A stretch of 64,000 nucleotides of DNA, from contig CALFSX010000063.1 in NCBI GenBank assembly GCA_937916515.1, positions 62,001-126,000 of the forward strand. The letters are read 5' to 3'. This document shows positions 34,764-40,437 of this stretch, in pieces. Under the pieces are notes generated by a model. It was not told the DNA's origin, ran no database searches, and worked only from the letters and a program-made list of their open reading frames with translations. The translations under genes were made by a program, and so were the position numbers. The stretch's first letter is position 1, and every line of letters begins with the position of its first letter. This DNA is from an uncultured Planctomycetaceae bacterium. Its GTDB lineage: Bacteria > Planctomycetota > Planctomycetia > Planctomycetales > Planctomycetaceae.

Positions 34764-35017
34764 TGGCACAACTGCCGGCGCAGACCGCAGCGATGGGACT
34801 CCGCTCCTTCGATTTTGGTGGGCGTGAACGAGATTCGATCACCGTCCAGCAACACTTGATCGGCTGCGCAGGGTTGTCGGTTCACTCGGATCAGATAGTC
34901 GCCTGAGTTGGCACCACCGGTTTGTTTCTGAAACAGCTGAGCGACGGTCGTGTTCTCATCGAGTTCCATGTAGTCGGCGAATCCGCCGCCGTCGTTGTTT
35001 ATGACGAGTACTTTCAT
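34760..35017 (-). CDS. Ubiquitin-like beta-grasp protein
   Basis: An 85-residue protein. Residues 1-72 fit a ubiquitin-like beta-grasp: first strand [19 protein letters not shown], turn and helix [13 protein letters not shown], then [20 protein letters not shown] and the last strand [11 protein letters not shown]. The RVNRQPVxxDQxLxDGDR pattern is that of bacterial Ubls encoded beside JAB, E1 and E2 genes, possibly the DUF2604-like group. There is no terminal Gly-Gly: after KIEGA comes a 13-residue tail rich in Arg and Cys. Either the tail is removed by the neighbouring JAMM protease or this family uses a different end. Its stop overlaps the E2 start. Confidence 0.85.
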   Translation of the reverse strand: MKVLVINNDGGGFADYMELDENTTVAQLFQKQTGGANSGDYLIRVNRQPCAADQVLLDGDRISFTPTKIEGAESHRCGLRRQLCQ

Positions 35018-35142
35018 TCTAGAATTGCTTTCTTAACTTGAGTGGGTGATTCTTTTTGAATGATCTGATGCGTAGCGAACGTCGACCACGCCGCGTGTGA
35101 AACCAGCGGCGGGTCAGTTCGTGTCGCCGTGTTGTGGGCTGG

Positions 35143-35337
35143 TTAGGCAGCAGAAGATTCATGTCGATGCTTTCGTCGCCTCCGAGGCCGGCGTCGGCGA
35201 CGATGTTGTGCGATGACGGATTCCGCTGAGGGAAGAGCGTGGCGCGGCTCCATCATTGAGAAGCCAAGAGACTTGACCGTCGTCAGGGTTTCGCCGGTGG
35301 CTGATGCAACGGCGTGGTTGAGTTGTGATTGATTCAT
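35143..35337 (-). CDS. Small protein, paralogue of the next upstream gene
   Basis: A 64-residue protein of no known family. Its start has GGAAA upstream. The N-terminal half, MNQSQLNHAVASATGETLTT through GFSMMEP, aligns clearly with the N-terminus of the protein at 35437-35691 (MTQQELELAVAKATG through GFSLVEP), so the two arose by duplication. The C-terminal half is a string of arginines and histidines (HRRRRRPRRRRKHRH) that could bind nucleic acid or reflect drift. It lies 125 bp upstream of the Ubl gene. A hairpin with a T-rich tail lies directly before its ribosome-binding site. Confidence 0.6.
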   Translation of the reverse strand: MNQSQLNHAVASATGETLTTVKSLGFSMMEPRHALPSAESVIAQHRRRRRPRRRRKHRHESSAA

Positions 35338-35350
35338 GAATATTTCCAAT

Positions 35351-35396
35351 GTGAAAAGAAGAAAGCCCGGCCAGCGAAAGCACGCTGGCAGGGCTT
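35351..35396 (-). terminator. Terminator-like hairpin directly before a start codon
   Basis: AAGCCCGGCCAGCG (35363-35376) pairs with CGCTGGCAGGGCTT (35383-35396) with one mismatch and a six-base loop. In the minus direction it is followed by TTTCTTCTTTTC, so it has the form of an intrinsic terminator. Only 13 bases separate its end from the ATG at 35337, leaving no room for a promoter, which points to attenuation or a translational leader rather than simple gene separation. Confidence 0.65.
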
Positions 35397-35436
35397 AAAG
35401 GTGACACGGTTACCGTCGCTCGCATGAACATCGAAT

Positions 35437-35691
35437 TCAGAGCGACAACGGAGCGTTTCCGAGCGTCAGCTCGCATCGGCTGCGGGCCGCCCCGCATGGT
35501 TGTTCGACGACGGAGACGTTGCGGCGGAGGTCGTATTCGTCCCAGTCGATGATTTGGGGAGGTCGGAGATCGGGTTCGGGATCGAAGTTGTCATCATCGG
35601 GTTCGACCAGACTGAAGCCGTGTCGCCGGATTTCCGCTGTGTCGTCACCGGTGGCTTTGGCGACGGCCAATTCAAGTTCCTGTTGGGTCAT
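35437..35691 (-). CDS. Small acidic protein of a planctomycete family, repeat-derived C-terminus
   Basis: An 84-residue protein started at the ATG at 35691 (GGAG upstream). Residues 1-30 repeat the pattern of the small protein at 35143-35337, with TQQELELAVAKATGDDTAEI and RRHGFSLVEP. Next is an acidic stretch DDDNFDPEPDLRPPQIIDWD and then YDLRRNV, which I believe recurs in planctomycete hypothetical proteins. The last 20 residues (CELTLGN and around) are read through a dispersed repeat motif, GAGCGTCAGCTCGC, so the natural end has been replaced. Function unknown; the position inside the Ubl cassette is the only clue. Confidence 0.6.
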   Translation of the reverse strand: MTQQELELAVAKATGDDTAEIRRHGFSLVEPDDDNFDPEPDLRPPQIIDWDEYDLRRNVSVVEQPCGAARSRCELTLGNAPLSL

Positions 35692-35706
35692 TGCTCGCTC
35701 CGAGTT

Positions 35707-35743
35707 AGAAAACGGGAACGACCGCCCGACGATGGACGGCCGT
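35707..35743 (-). terminator. Second terminator-like hairpin before a start codon
   Basis: On the minus strand ACGGCCGTCC pairs with GGGCGGTCGT (two G-U pairs) around a short loop, then GTTCCCGTTTTC follows. The ATG at 35691 lies 15 bases later. The layout, hairpin then T-rich run then ribosome-binding site then start, is the same as at 35351-35396 and 37425-37448. Confidence 0.45.
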
Positions 35744-35794
35744 GAAAACACAACCGCCCCGCAACAGCGCTGGGCAGACTTTCAGGTGAAGGTG

Positions 35795-36157
35795 TTACCT
35801 TCGTTTCGCAACCTTGCGTTTTCGCGACGTCTTCCGTGTCGTCGTTTTCTTCGTTGTCTCGCTGGCAATTCGTCGTGGTTCGGTGACAACAACGGACGCA
35901 GTCGGGCCGTCGCTGAATTCACCAAGAACGGCGTTCGTACTTGCCAGTGGTGTTTCAAGTGACAGGTTTGCGGCCTGTTCGCGGAGTTCCACAGCGAGGC
36001 GGTCGAATCCTCGCTGTTCAAGTTCATCGGCCTTCAGCAGCAATTCTGCTTTGCGGTCCGACTGGAGAGACAGAAACTGCTTCTCAAAATCCAGTGCCAC
36101 GTGGGTGGCAAACATCGCGGCCAGGCGATTGCCCAGCACGCGAAAGATGTTCATCAT
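35795..36157 (-). CDS. Small coiled-coil protein with basic tail
   Basis: A 120-residue protein I do not recognise. Its start (36157) follows AGGAGC at a good distance; a second ATG is adjacent. Residues about 20-68 form an amphipathic helical segment (EKQFLSLQSDRKAELLLKAD, LEQRGFDRLAVELREQAANL). The last 20 residues are almost all Lys, Arg and Thr (KKTTTRKTSRKRKVAKRR), suggesting contact with nucleic acid or an acidic partner, or a source of lysines for modification. No signal peptide or membrane span. It belongs to the same leftward run as the Ubl genes, 48 bp after its upstream neighbour. Confidence 0.6.
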   Translation of the reverse strand: MMNIFRVLGNRLAAMFATHVALDFEKQFLSLQSDRKAELLLKADELEQRGFDRLAVELREQAANLSLETPLASTNAVLGEFSDGPTASVVVTEPRRIASETTKKTTTRKTSRKRKVAKRR

Positions 36158-36205
36158 GAATGCTCCTGTTGAATGTGGTGATGTGAGAGAGTTGGAACAA
36201 CGTGG

Positions 36206-36442
36206 TTAGAGCCAGTGTTCATTTAGCCAACACAGTTCAGCCTTCAATGCTGCGCTGCGTTGACGAAAGGGGCCGAGCACAGGACCGTTGACCGGTGAAA
36301 GGTCGGCCGTCCAGCCGGCGTCAGTGGGGTCGACGTGTGAGCCGCGAGCGATGCGGACGTCGCCGAGTGCGGTCAGTTCGATTTCTTCGCCGTAAACGCA
36401 GCGAACGGTACCGTTGGGTTCGATGACGATCTGCATCGCCAT
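36206..36442 (-). CDS. Small conserved-looking protein of unknown function
   Basis: A 78-residue protein. The ATG at 36442 overlaps the upstream stop as TGATG, a coupling signal; an internal ATG at 36436 is also possible. It opens MQIVIEPNGTVRCVYGEEIE, then GDVRIARGSHVDPTDAGWTA, and closes LGPFRQRSAALKAELCWLNE. The two-part layout (a short beta hairpin beginning with a metal- or nucleic-acid-like strand, then an alpha-helix) resembles small proteins I associate with planctomycete mobile regions, but I cannot name a family. Confidence 0.6.
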   Translation of the reverse strand: MAMQIVIEPNGTVRCVYGEEIELTALGDVRIARGSHVDPTDAGWTADLSPVNGPVLGPFRQRSAALKAELCWLNEHWL

Positions 36443-37395
36443 CACCGCGGACGCCGCAGAATGTTGCGGCGTGGTTTGTCAACCAGCAGTTGATCAAGAT
36501 TCGACTGCACACCAGCAAGCCCCGATGCTATCTGTTGCCGCGCCGAATGACTCTCTCGCAATTGTTGAGGGCGAACTCCATTCATCAGTTGCTGAGCTCG
36601 CTGGACAAGATCGTCCAGTTGTTCGTTGGAGTGAATGTTGAGCCGCTGGAACCGTTCAAAGAACTCTTCCAGGTTCTCCACAACGGAGTCACGAAAGACT
36701 TTCGGTTTGCCATCGACATCGCCGCTCAGTCGTTCGGAAAGATGATCCACAAGTTGAGCCAACTCTTCCGTGAACGCTGCTTCCGTCAGACGCACTGCTT
36801 CATCGAATCGCTGCTGCATCCGCTGGCATTCCTGCTGATACAATTCCGGATTCAATTGGCGAAGATAGGCAGGCGGCTCCACAGACGGAAAATCGCATTC
36901 CACGGCGAAGGATCCAATCAGCGTTGTTGGGTAGTCGGCGCGGTTGAACAATTCTCCCAGCCGATCTTCGGCGGTCCGTTTCAGTTCATCAAAATGCTGA
37001 TCGAGGGCGTCCACTGCCTCTGTGAGTTCATTCCGGAAGTGTTCGATGCCAGAATGGAAGTCGTCAATGGATTCTCGCCGAATCAGCCGGATGCCTGGTT
37101 CGGGATAGGGAAGCGAATTTTGCTTCCAATAGTTGACGGCACGTCCCTTGATTGCCGTCACGCTACGAAAAGCCGGGTGGGTTGTATCCAGCAACTTCTT
37201 GCCGGCGGACAGATACTTTCCTTCCGCTCCGAACGAGCCAGCGGCCTGATCTTTCTGACGCGTGGTCAAAGACTTGCGGACGCCGAACCACGTAAAACTG
37301 AGTCGAGCGGCCGTCATTGTGGCACGCAGTTGAGCGGCAGATTCGTTTGTCGCCGCTGCCGACGACGTTGTCTCTTCAAGCATGGATGTAGACAA
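36442..37395 (-). CDS. Helical protein of the Ubl cassette, unknown function
   Basis: About 317 residues. GGAG lies six bases before a TTG at 37395, which I take as the start; a TTG at 37407 and an ATG at 37383 are alternatives. Residues about 25-95 contain a compact segment (ARLSFTWFGVRKSLTTRQKD, FGAEGKYLSAGKKLLD, FRSVTAIKGRAVNYWK) that looks like a distinct domain. The remaining 220 residues are long amphipathic helices, consistent with coiled coils (FHSGIEHFRNELTEAVDALD, CQRMQQRFDEAVRLTEAAF). No enzyme motif is seen. A DUF3150-like relationship is possible but I am not confident. It follows the AAA+ ATPase gene and may be its adaptor or substrate-binding partner. Confidence 0.65.
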   Translation of the reverse strand: MSTSMLEETTSSAAATNESAAQLRATMTAARLSFTWFGVRKSLTTRQKDQAAGSFGAEGKYLSAGKKLLDTTHPAFRSVTAIKGRAVNYWKQNSLPYPEPGIRLIRRESIDDFHSGIEHFRNELTEAVDALDQHFDELKRTAEDRLGELFNRADYPTTLIGSFAVECDFPSVEPPAYLRQLNPELYQQECQRMQQRFDEAVRLTEAAFTEELAQLVDHLSERLSGDVDGKPKVFRDSVVENLEEFFERFQRLNIHSNEQLDDLVQRAQQLMNGVRPQQLRESHSARQQIASGLAGVQSNLDQLLVDKPRRNILRRPR

Positions 37396-37424
37396 ATGTT
37401 TCTCCAAGGTGTGAGGTGCGCATG

Positions 37425-37448
37425 AAAAAAGCCGGAGAGTGCTCCGGC
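37425..37448 (-). terminator. Intrinsic terminator after the AAA+ gene
   Basis: On the minus strand GCCGGAG and CTCCGGC pair perfectly over 7 bp around a four-base loop and are followed at once by TTTTTT. This is a textbook intrinsic terminator 32 bp after the AAA+ gene's stop. The next gene starts only about 30 bases later, so read-through or an attenuation role must be considered, as for the other hairpins in this cassette. Confidence 0.85.
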
Positions 37449-37480
37449 CGATATGTGTTTCGTTGCTATTTGTGGAAAAA

Positions 37481-38962
37481 TCAATTCATCGAAGGTCCGC
37501 GTGTTACCTTTCGGCGCGACGAGGATTTCGGTTTGACCGATTGGTAGATGCCGCCTTGCTCGGCATCAAGACATCGCCCGCTCGCCCAGGTGCGAAGGTT
37601 ATTCACCGATTCACTGGCCGTCACAGCGACCGGCACGACGTTCTGAGCAGCCTGTGTGAGCGGTACGTCCAGCAAAGCGGCAAGCCGACAACACGCTCGG
37701 ATCTCCGCACCAGTCCAGTCTTCGTCCGCAGGAATCGCTTGATCCATGTCGAGCCCGAAGGCTGCAACATAGTGAGACCAGATCTGATCTTTTTGGTCTC
37801 GCTGCGGCAGATCCAGAAAGACGATCCCGTCAAAGCGCTCCGCACGCGACAGTTCGGGCGGCATCCGCGAAATGTCGTTGCACGTCGCGATGAGGTAAAC
37901 GTCGGACGTGTGATCGTTCATCCACGAAAGCAGCGTTCCAAACATCCGAGCCGACACGCCGGAGTCGTTTGTCCCAGAACCAGCGACTCCCCCAAGAGCT
38001 TTCTCGATCTCATCGACGAACAGAATGCAGGGGGCCATGGCATCAGCGATTCCGAGAGCCCGTCGAACATTCGATTCCGTCTGACCAACCAGACTTCCCA
38101 TTAACGCGCCGATATCCAACACCAGCGTAGGTCGCCCGGTTTCCCTTCCAAGACACTTTGCAAACGCGGACTTGCCGGTTCCGGGAACACCGAGCAACAT
38201 GACGCCCTTCGCTTTCACATTCGTCGTACCACTGCGTCGCAGCAGCGAACGCTTACAGAACGCCTTCAAACTCTGCAGTCCGCCGAGCGAAGAGAAGTCT
38301 TCTTCACCCTTGTAGAGATTAAGCAGGCCGGACTTTTTTAATGTCCCTGTTTTGAGTTCCCAAAGGGATTCTGCCGTCAGCCGACCGTGTCGCACCAGAC
38401 TTAGACTGAACGCGTTTTCCGCTTCCAGTCGCGTCAGCCCGGCGGCCGCATCCAGCACAATGCCGAACTCATCTTCGGCCGGCAACTCGCCATCTTCGGT
38501 CGCCACTTCGCGGGCGATTTCTTCCAGCTGTTCATGCGATGGCAGCTCATGCTCCACGACCACAAACAGCTTCTCCAGCTCCGATGGGATCGATACGACA
38601 GGGGACAAACCGATAATGATTCGACGATCATGCCGTCCCGACAGTAACTGCGTCTGCAACGCCTGCATCACCTCAGTGGAAGCGACGAATCGATGCAGGT
38701 TCTTAATGACCAGGATTGTCGTTTCGTCGGCAGCCATCGCAGACAACGCACGAATGGCTGCTAACGGATCGTTCGCTTCGTGGCCGGTGGCAACGCCTGT
38801 GAGCTGTAAACCCTGATCGACGTCCCAAACGGCCAGTTTCCATTCTTCACGGCGACACAATTCCAAGATCTCACGGATGGCCTCGTGATGTTCGTGAGAT
38901 TCGATCCAGACTCCGGTAAAGCACGCCGCAACGAGTTCACCGAGTCGTTCTTTCAATGTCAT
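37481..38962 (-). CDS. AAA+ ATPase, Ycf46-like
   Basis: A 493-residue cytosolic AAA+ protein. The ATG at 38962 has AAAGGTG upstream. Residues 1-205 form the degenerate N-terminal ATPase-like domain typical of Ycf46 (GVWIESHEHHEAIREIL, VIKNLHRFV, PSELEKLFVVVEHELP). Residues about 215-440 are the active AAA+ module: Walker A GVPGTGKS (258-265), Walker B ILFVDEIEK (313-321), sensor-1 LIATCNDISRMP and the arginine-finger region LSRAERFDG. Ycf46 is conserved in cyanobacteria and some algal plastids, where its role is poorly known. Next to Ubl, E1, E2 and JAMM genes, an unfoldase or remodelling role on tagged proteins is an attractive inference. Confidence 0.85.
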   Translation of the reverse strand: MTLKERLGELVAACFTGVWIESHEHHEAIREILELCRREEWKLAVWDVDQGLQLTGVATGHEANDPLAAIRALSAMAADETTILVIKNLHRFVASTEVMQALQTQLLSGRHDRRIIIGLSPVVSIPSELEKLFVVVEHELPSHEQLEEIAREVATEDGELPAEDEFGIVLDAAAGLTRLEAENAFSLSLVRHGRLTAESLWELKTGTLKKSGLLNLYKGEEDFSSLGGLQSLKAFCKRSLLRRSGTTNVKAKGVMLLGVPGTGKSAFAKCLGRETGRPTLVLDIGALMGSLVGQTESNVRRALGIADAMAPCILFVDEIEKALGGVAGSGTNDSGVSARMFGTLLSWMNDHTSDVYLIATCNDISRMPPELSRAERFDGIVFLDLPQRDQKDQIWSHYVAAFGLDMDQAIPADEDWTGAEIRACCRLAALLDVPLTQAAQNVVPVAVTASESVNNLRTWASGRCLDAEQGGIYQSVKPKSSSRRKVTRGPSMN

Positions 38963-38997
38963 AAGCACCTTTCGTGATTTCATTATTGAACAGGGTG

Positions 38998-39192
38998 TTA
39001 GTTTGATTCGTACTTCTGTTGCTCAACGGGTGCCTCAGCGTAAAACTCAGATTTGAGTTGCTCAGCGACTTGCTGGCCCAGTGCAGCTCGTACGAAGTGA
39101 CTTGCCGTCTGGCATCCGTTACCGGTGAAGCCCTTGGTTTCGATACGGCTCTCACCGTTTGGTTTGACGATAATTTCAATGGTCTGATTCAA
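38998..39192 (-). CDS. DUF2997-family small protein
   Basis: A 64-residue protein. The TTG at 39192 overlaps the DUF1257 stop as TTGA. The pattern QTIEIIVKPNGESRIETKGF followed by TGNGCQTASHFVRAALG is that of DUF2997, a family of very small proteins with one conserved cysteine after the ETKGF motif. Members are often found next to DUF1257 and a Ycf46-type ATPase, exactly as here. The molecular function is unknown. The acidic, glutamine-rich C-terminus (EFYAEAPVEQQKYESN) is outside the conserved part. Confidence 0.8.
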   Translation of the reverse strand: MNQTIEIIVKPNGESRIETKGFTGNGCQTASHFVRAALGQQVAEQLKSEFYAEAPVEQQKYESN

Positions 39193-39557
39193 GCCGCACC
39201 TCCGACACCGATGACCAGTTTGATGGAGCCGTCATTCAACGGCTGTTCGATCACGCTGTGCCCGTTACGCCGAGCTTCCATCTTGGCACGTTCAACCGCA
39301 TAAGCCTGCGTCAATCGATCCAGGTGAACCGGATCGCCCCAGCGGCCCTCATAGTTGTCGAAGTGAACGCGACCTTCGTCCACGTCGCAAACGATCGGAT
39401 ATCGCCAATCAGGAAGTTCAACGCAGTAGCCGGTCGCCTTTGACGTAAACAGATCGGCCGTGCGGTGCACGGGTTCGGCATGCCCAAGACGTGAACAGGC
39501 ACTCCTTAGAGCGGCCGGGTCGCGAATTTGCGTTTCGATGGTCACGATGTGTGACAT
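39189..39557 (-). CDS. DUF1257/Ycf35-family protein
   Basis: A 122-residue protein matching the Ycf35/DUF1257 pattern: SHIVTIETQIRDPAALRSAC at the start, then ATGYCVELPDWRYPIVCDVD, FDNYEGRWGDPVHLDRLTQAY and a C-terminal SIKLVIGVGG. Ycf35 is encoded in some algal plastid genomes and in cyanobacteria; its function is unknown. The start at 39557 is well backed by AAAGGAG. It overlaps the lipoprotein gene by 16 bp and the DUF2997 gene by 4 bp, so these genes and the AAA+ gene appear to form one coupled transcript. Confidence 0.85.
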   Translation of the reverse strand: MSHIVTIETQIRDPAALRSACSRLGHAEPVHRTADLFTSKATGYCVELPDWRYPIVCDVDEGRVHFDNYEGRWGDPVHLDRLTQAYAVERAKMEARRNGHSVIEQPLNDGSIKLVIGVGGAA

Positions 39558-40123
39558 TCGGAATCTCCTTTACTTGTGGATGGAGGATGGGCTTCAGTAG
39601 TTGGTTGAGCAGTGATCGACGCCCGTGGCGGTTCTGCCAGCAGCAGCAGCGGGGACTCGGAAACCATGTCCCGGAGAAGAAATTCCGTCACAGTGCCATC
39701 ATCAGTAGGTTCGATGGGCTGCGTCAACAGTTGCCAACAAATAAGTAGCGGAAGCACACACGCGATCAGCAGTCCAACCTGAGCGATCGCACCGGCGACC
39801 AACGGCTCGAAGTATCGGTCTGCTGCTATTTCGCGCCTATCAGCCTCCAGCAAGTCCCGCTGGCGACCAATGTCGACGCGTTCCGTCTGGACGCCTTTCT
39901 GCAATTCGACAATCTCAACGCGAGCCTTCGCATCGGCTTCCACCAGTTGCCTTGCGCCTGCTGCAACTTCTCGCTGCATTTCTGCCATTCGAACGTTCTG
40001 TTCAGCTTGCCGAGCCGCATGGCGTTCTGCTTGTTCGGCCAGTCGTTTGTTTTCGTCACATCCGGTGGCCACCAGAGTCAACATTGCGATGACCACCACG
40101 GTCATCGTCCTTGCTATTTTCAT
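39542..40123 (-). CDS. Coiled-coil lipoprotein with C-terminal membrane span
   Basis: A 193-residue envelope protein. The ATG at 40123 has the strong site GGAGG upstream and opens a signal sequence MKIARTMTVVVIAMLTLV ending in a lipobox-like ATGC (Cys22). Residues about 25-105 form a charged coiled coil (LAEQAERHAARQAEQNVRMA, RVDIGRQRDLLEADRREIA). A second hydrophobic span follows (VAGAIAQVGLLIACVLPLLI, about 112-132), with a polar tail. No domain is recognised. Lipid anchor plus a later membrane span is unusual. It is the first firm gene of the AAA+/DUF1257 operon and could tether the system to the membrane, which is only a guess. Confidence 0.65.
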   Translation of the reverse strand: MKIARTMTVVVIAMLTLVATGCDENKRLAEQAERHAARQAEQNVRMAEMQREVAAGARQLVEADAKARVEIVELQKGVQTERVDIGRQRDLLEADRREIAADRYFEPLVAGAIAQVGLLIACVLPLLICWQLLTQPIEPTDDGTVTEFLLRDMVSESPLLLLAEPPRASITAQPTTEAHPPSTSKGDSECHTS

Positions 40124-40268
40124 GAGCCCTCCATTTTGAAATGAGTCTCTGTAAAATGGTTTGCAACGCCAACCGAAGCCGACGCTCTCGTAGTAGCGAT
40201 ATCGTGGCTGCGACAAGCGCGAGTACCACAAGACTGAGTAAAATATTTGCCAGAGCATCTCCCTCCAA
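40056..40268 (-). CDS. Possible small membrane protein overlapping the lipoprotein start
   Basis: A 70-codon frame starting at a TTG (40268) overlaps the first 68 bases of the lipoprotein gene. The peptide has a strong membrane span near the start (ANILLSLVVLALVAATISLL) followed by a basic amphipathic helix (RERRLRLALQTILQRLISKW), like many small inner-membrane proteins. A competing ATG at 40258 in another frame has GGAGGGAG right before it but leads to an odd, Tyr/Trp-rich leader of the lipoprotein frame. I favour the small protein on composition, with low certainty. Confidence 0.35.
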   Translation of the reverse strand: MEGDALANILLSLVVLALVAATISLLRERRLRLALQTILQRLISKWRAHENSKDDDRGGHRNVDSGGHRM

Positions 40269-40350
40269 ATTCGTGGTTCGATTGTGAGTCAGCCGTCAGC
40301 CTCATTCGCTAAATGCACTGTGAGGAAGCCGCGAAATTCTGACATAAATA

Positions 40351-40383
40351 AGGCCCGGCGAGTTCAATGGGAACTTACCGGGC
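40351..40383 (-). terminator. Hairpin terminator after the serine recombinase
   Basis: GGCCCGG at 40351-40357 pairs with CCGGGCC at 40377-40383. The inner GAGTTC/GGAACTT segments extend the stem with a small bulge. On the minus strand it is followed by TTATTTATG, a short T/A-rich tail. It lies 55 bp after the recombinase stop and probably ends that transcript, separating it from the cassette. Confidence 0.6.
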
Positions 40384-40437
40384 CACGTTTCGTTAAGCAG
40401 ATCAGGTGATGATTGAGATGATCAGACACTGCAACAT

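Noticed and set aside
32263-39557. PRTRC-type cassette (ParB- and ThiF-related)
   Set aside because: JAB, E2, Ubl and ThiF occur in both, but no ParB-like or actin-like gene is present, while AAA+, DUF1257 and DUF2997 are; I treat it as a different system.
40124-40258. Lipoprotein starting at the ATG at 40258
   Set aside because: It would put 45 Tyr/Trp/Arg-rich residues before an obvious signal sequence. The ATG at 40123 has its own GGAGG site and gives a normal lipoprotein leader.
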